64,000 nt of DNA from Lumbricus rubellus (lineage: Eukaryota; Annelida; Clitellata; Crassiclitellata; Lumbricidae): assembly GCA_945859605.1 (NCBI GenBank), contig OX243812.1, positions 45,726,846-45,790,845 on the forward strand, given 5' to 3'. Each line of letters opens with the position of its first letter. Positions within the stretch are counted from its first letter, which is position 1. A model generated the notes under the pieces. It ran no database searches. It was not told where the DNA came from and saw only the letters and a program-made list of their open reading frames with translations. Below are positions 60,849-64,000 of the stretch, one piece after another. The position numbers and the translations under genes were made by a program.

Positions 60849-61020
60849 TAACCAAAGGGAACAAAAAACTTATGCTGGTGATACCTCATAATCGCCAGTA
60901 GGCATATACATATATATATGTATATATATATAAGCTCGTATCGATCGCTGTTCGCTTCATATTATTTTGTGCAAGTTGTGCGTACAGAAAAAAAATCCTG
61001 GCGGCGCCGCTGCAGTCAAG

Positions 61021-61555
61021 CGTCCTTTTGCTTTTGCTGCTCATCTCCACCGTATAATATTATCAAAATTGCTTCTTGTATTATTAACAGTTTGCTTCTA
61101 CTGTGGTGGCTGCACACTTCTTTGCTGTCATCTTGGCTGTTCCTGCTTTTACACACGCTGCCGCCGTTTCTTTGTTCTGATTAAGGACTAATAGCTTGGG
61201 TTCACTGAACGGTAGGCCTACTTGGCGTCGCCGCTTCTGTTCAGTCAACAGATTAATTCTTAAGCAAGCGTTTAAAGGCGTCTTCTTTATTTGACGCCAT
61301 TGTGGGTATAAGAGTTGATGACAAAGGTAGAGATAGCATAAATATGTTTACATGTGCATAAACGTTTCTAAGACACTCCAGTCCATAGACTACAACACTC
61401 AATTGTCTTTTGATCATTTTCTGCTGACCAACAACAGGAAAGGTCTTTAACCTACCAACATGCATATTTGTTGTTGATGTCTTTTTTTATTGTGCCGCTT
61501 CTGCATCTATTGTGTAAAAATTTTCTTGGTGCCAATCAAATTTCTTGCCTGACTT
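61021..61555. other. Non-coding stretch, nothing recognised
   Basis: No gene, presumed robo intron. Confidence 0.5.
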
Positions 61556-61935
61556 CCTTGCTTGTTCCACATCTCTTTCATGTTTGATTACTTTCACTGG
61601 CTCCCCCTTAGGGCTCTTACAGCTCGAATTCAGTTCAAGGTTCTTACTTTAATTTGCAGGTCTTACTGTGACTTCCTCTCTCCATCAACTATGCTCACAT
61701 GACAGGCATGATCTCTTTGTCCCGCAAGCAAGGACTGCTATGGCAAAACTTGAGCTTTTTTCTTCATTGATCCTGCACTTTGGAATCAGCTCTCTCCATT
61801 GACATGTCCTTCGGTTTAACTGGTGCCCCAAAGCGTATCATTTCACTGTCTCAACACCGCTTTTTTTTCTCTGGGTCCTTCACATTGGCAGTGGTGTGCA
61901 CTGTGAGAGACACTTTACAAATTTATAGATACAAT
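61556..61935 (+). mobile_element. CR1-like LINE 3' relic (same family as 50.3-51.0 kb)
   Basis: Broken plus-strand translation gives a FHWLPL-like start, ARIQFKVLTLICRS, then RHDLFVPQARTAMAK and, after a frameshift, DPALWNQLSPL. Equivalent motifs occur in order in the LINE at 50,300-51,027. The end (ctttacaaatttatagatac then aatgca) corresponds to the decayed 3' terminus. Dead. Confidence 0.7.
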
Positions 61936-62039
61936 GCAACTTAATAATTTATCATTAAAATCTGCAGTGTTAAAAATGGTACTTCCACAATCACAGCATG
62001 TGTTATTGTTTTCGCTCTGTCTCTGCTTCAGTTTTCAAT

Positions 62040-62448
62040 TCTCCTCTGTCTCTAACTTGCTTACTTGCGTGATGTGTTACGCTGGTTGCGTGCATCCCAA
62101 TATGTTGAATCGCTGCTCTGGTTTCACATTCCATCCTTGGTTGCGCTTCATCTTACCTATGCGATCTATGTTGCCCAGTCTCTGACATTGAAGCTCTGCT
62201 ATAAAGGGCAACCTCTAGTTCTATGGCTTTCTTTAGCTGCCAGACAATGCACAGCTGTCTCGGTAGTAGATACCGTCCATCTGGAATGACCTCTCTTCAA
62301 CGCTGCATGTATTACATCTGACCAATCAGACTTTGCATAATAAATCTCTCAATTCTTTTTTCTTCTGCCATGGCTGGGCTGGGAGCACCCCTGAGTGGAT
62401 TTCTTGAAGGGGCGCTATTATAAGTCCACAGAATGAATGAATGAATGT
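62040..62448 (+). mobile_element. CR1-like LINE 3' relic (same family as 45.9-48.5 kb)
   Basis: The plus frame YLRDVLRWLRASQYVESL corresponds to AYMRDVLHWLPVSQRI of the LINE at 45,856-48,483. KGQPLVLWLSLAARQCTAVS matches its KGELLVPRARLAIKQRRAFS. The 3' end is gggagcacccctgagtgg, then ggggcgctattata, and a (GAAT)n tail (62,430-62,446). An internal deletion and stops are present. Confidence 0.78.
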
Positions 62449-63628
62449 ACGATTTTCTTTAACAACCTGGTCTGGCATCTTAAGGTGTGAATGTTTTACA
62501 TTTGTTCGATCTGCATTGACACGGCCAATCTTTATATAATACGACATCATTTTGCGCAATTTGATTTACTCATTATTTCGTTCAGTTCCTCAGACTCTAC
62601 CCTGCTATTCTTATTATGTGGGACATTCCCATCACGAGTGTTGATGGCCAAGCCACTGAGCGTGGGTGGCAGTTCATCATGGCTGCTGTCTAATCCACTT
62701 TGAATTCTGTTTTACCATCACTCAAAGTCGCTACAGATTTAGTGTCAGAAATGGTGGCTCGAGACGATGGACAGAAATCATTGTCGTCGTCGTCGTCTTT
62801 ATTCCGTTATCGATTGAACGACGACGTGTGAGGAGGTGAGATTGTGTTTGCGAACGCTCATCGACGTATTAATCAAAGCACCTGTGTGTCACTTCCAATA
62901 ATCCACGGCTTATTCTTATGCCGTGCGACCTGCACGACGACGACGACGACGACGACGATGGCGGTCTTGCTGCACAGGCGTCATCATATCTTCGTCCGAG
63001 TTATTTATTTCTTTTGCCGGGAAGCAGGGTGAGAAGAACGCTGGCGAGGTCGCGTGAAGTATTAGAAAACGGAGTGAGGAACTCGAGGCATGAAATGCAG
63101 ATTACTGCTGTCACATGTGTCCGTATGCTTTTGATTGATAGTCGGCAATAAATGGGATGCACGTGATGATGGTACGTACGAAGTAGAGGAGGGTGTGGTT
63201 GCCTATTGTACACAGACCTGCTGGCACAGTGGACTGTGCAAAATCGGATCTGGTGGGAGGGGGTCAGATTAAGTCACACATGCTGTAGCAGTTTCTGCAT
63301 GAAATCTTTGGAAGATTTGCAGTGAGTCATAGCAGAACGGATAGATGTATGTTTACCATTGGTTAGACTCAAGATCTATAGGGTTAGACTGGATGAATCG
63401 CTTTGCATCATAATTATTCTTCACTTATTACCTGGTTGATTATCTCTGTCTCTGTCCCTGTCTGTCTCTTTCTCCCTCTCTTCCTCTCTGCCTCTATCTC
63501 TCATTCATCCATTGCCTATTGATGAGAAGTTCCGCTTCTGCCATCAAAGCCTTTATTCCCATTAGTCAGTAACCTACAGTCACAGACGTACGGCGCTCCG
63601 TTCGGGCCATCGGGTAAAAAAAAATTAA
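62449..63628. other. Non-coding stretch with CpG-richer block and CGT/CGA tracts
   Basis: (CGT)n at 62,783-62,797 and (CGA)n at 62,935-62,956 sit in a CpG-richer patch (62,760-63,070). Short frames cross it without motifs. It could hold an alternative first exon, but there is no positive evidence. A pyrimidine patch (ctctgtctctgtccctgtct) lies at 63,445-63,500. Confidence 0.4.
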
Positions 63629-63704
63629 AATCTCGTTATAACGAGATTAATCTCGTTATAACGAGATTAATCTCGTTATAACGAGATTAATCTCGTTATA
63701 ACGA
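63629..63704. repeat. Tandem array of a perfectly palindromic 20-mer
   Basis: The unit aatctcgttataacgagatt equals its own reverse complement and is repeated 3.8 times without spacers (63,629, 63,649, 63,669, 63,689). The last unit is cut and runs into acgactttttcgttcctacg. Any register can fold into hairpins or a cruciform. It is preceded by an A-rich run. It may be the core of a mobile element whose ends I cannot fix. Confidence 0.93.
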
Positions 63705-64000
63705 CTTTTTCGTTCCTACGACTTTTTGTTGCTAAAAATAGCAAATAAAAAATCCCCAGATTCGTCTATGAATAAACCATCGAGTGAATAAACAGGCTAC
63801 ACTTTAGATGGTAAATGATTAGGCCTTGTTAATATCGGTTAGTAAGTACGTATAGACCTCACTTGTGAAACGAAATAATAATTATCATTTGATCGTAGAT
63901 TTGAACTTCTAAGAATGTTAATTTGGTTCCTAGATGGCTGTCATTAATTTTATATTTCGGTGAAAGATTTCTCAATAGGCTTAACACACTTTACAATCTT
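63705..64000. other. AT-rich non-coding end of window
   Basis: Nothing recognised. Confidence 0.6.

Larger units (their letters stand above)
58257..61020. mobile_element. Outer hAT-like element of a nested pair
   Basis: The element occupies 58,265-61,012 between perfect cagtcaag duplications (58,257-58,264; 61,013-61,020). Ends are caggggcgccgttaggcg and tcctggcggcgccgctg (imperfect inverted repeats). Next to the left end is a hairpin-forming gcgtacgcaagtgcgtac. Excluding the inner insertion it is only about 490 bp, AT-rich and non-coding. It lies within the presumed robo intron. Confidence 0.88.

Overview
The window is animal nuclear DNA. It contains one short piece of a conserved cellular gene in about 64 kb of AT-rich, repeat-filled sequence, with no operons, bacterial-type coding density, rRNA or ordinary tRNA genes. 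The gene piece is a single exon at 57,361-57,684 (+) encoding the first immunoglobulin domain of a Roundabout (Robo) axon-guidance receptor, in phase 1-1 with good splice sites. Robo implies a bilaterian-type animal. The mix of transposons (CR1/L2-like and R2-like LINEs, many hAT relics, PIF/Harbinger MITEs, mariners, tRNA-derived SINEs) and the recurrent 'aggcctat' type motif suggest an aquatic invertebrate, but I cannot name the phylum. Most of the window is probably intron or 5' flank of this robo gene.

Layout: 1-5.5 kb is non-coding with a 22-bp minisatellite. 5.5-20 kb holds three hAT-type elements, one PIF-type MITE, triplet and dinucleotide microsatellites (a 205-bp CA tract) and a CpG-richer block at 12.4-13.3 kb. 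20-31 kb holds a tRNA-derived SINE, a CR1-like relic, the 3' half of an R2-type LINE with a restriction-like endonuclease bounded by TA microsatellite, and a mariner relic. 31-35 kb is a dense nest: SINEs, an old LINE interrupted by an 876-bp hAT, a short inverted templated insertion and a MITE. 34.9-37.9 kb (-) carries a CR1-like LINE whose endonuclease/reverse-transcriptase frame is open for about 960 codons. 40-44.6 kb holds a mariner with doubled ends, a foldback element with CGCG-repeat arms, and a hAT. 45.4-51.9 kb holds a second PIF MITE, a LINE split by a 1.2-kb hAT, another LINE 3' end and another hAT. 55.3-56.1 kb is a 24-bp tandem array. 57-61 kb holds a SINE, the robo exon and a hAT nested in a hAT. 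61.5-64 kb holds LINE relics and a palindromic 20-mer tandem array.

The mobile elements fit together mechanistically. Nine hAT-like insertions keep perfect 8-bp target duplications, and five of these show a central TA, as in the Buster branch of hAT; none encodes a transposase. The SINEs share the 3' end of the local CR1-like LINEs, implying they borrow the LINE reverse transcriptase. Nesting gives relative ages: LINE relics are older than the hAT, foldback and MITE insertions inside them. The most unusual items are the CGCG-arm foldback element at 42.3-43.4 kb (with a lone degenerate arm at 16.5 kb), the 86-bp inverted templated insertion at 32.26 kb, and the TA-bounded R2-type LINE.
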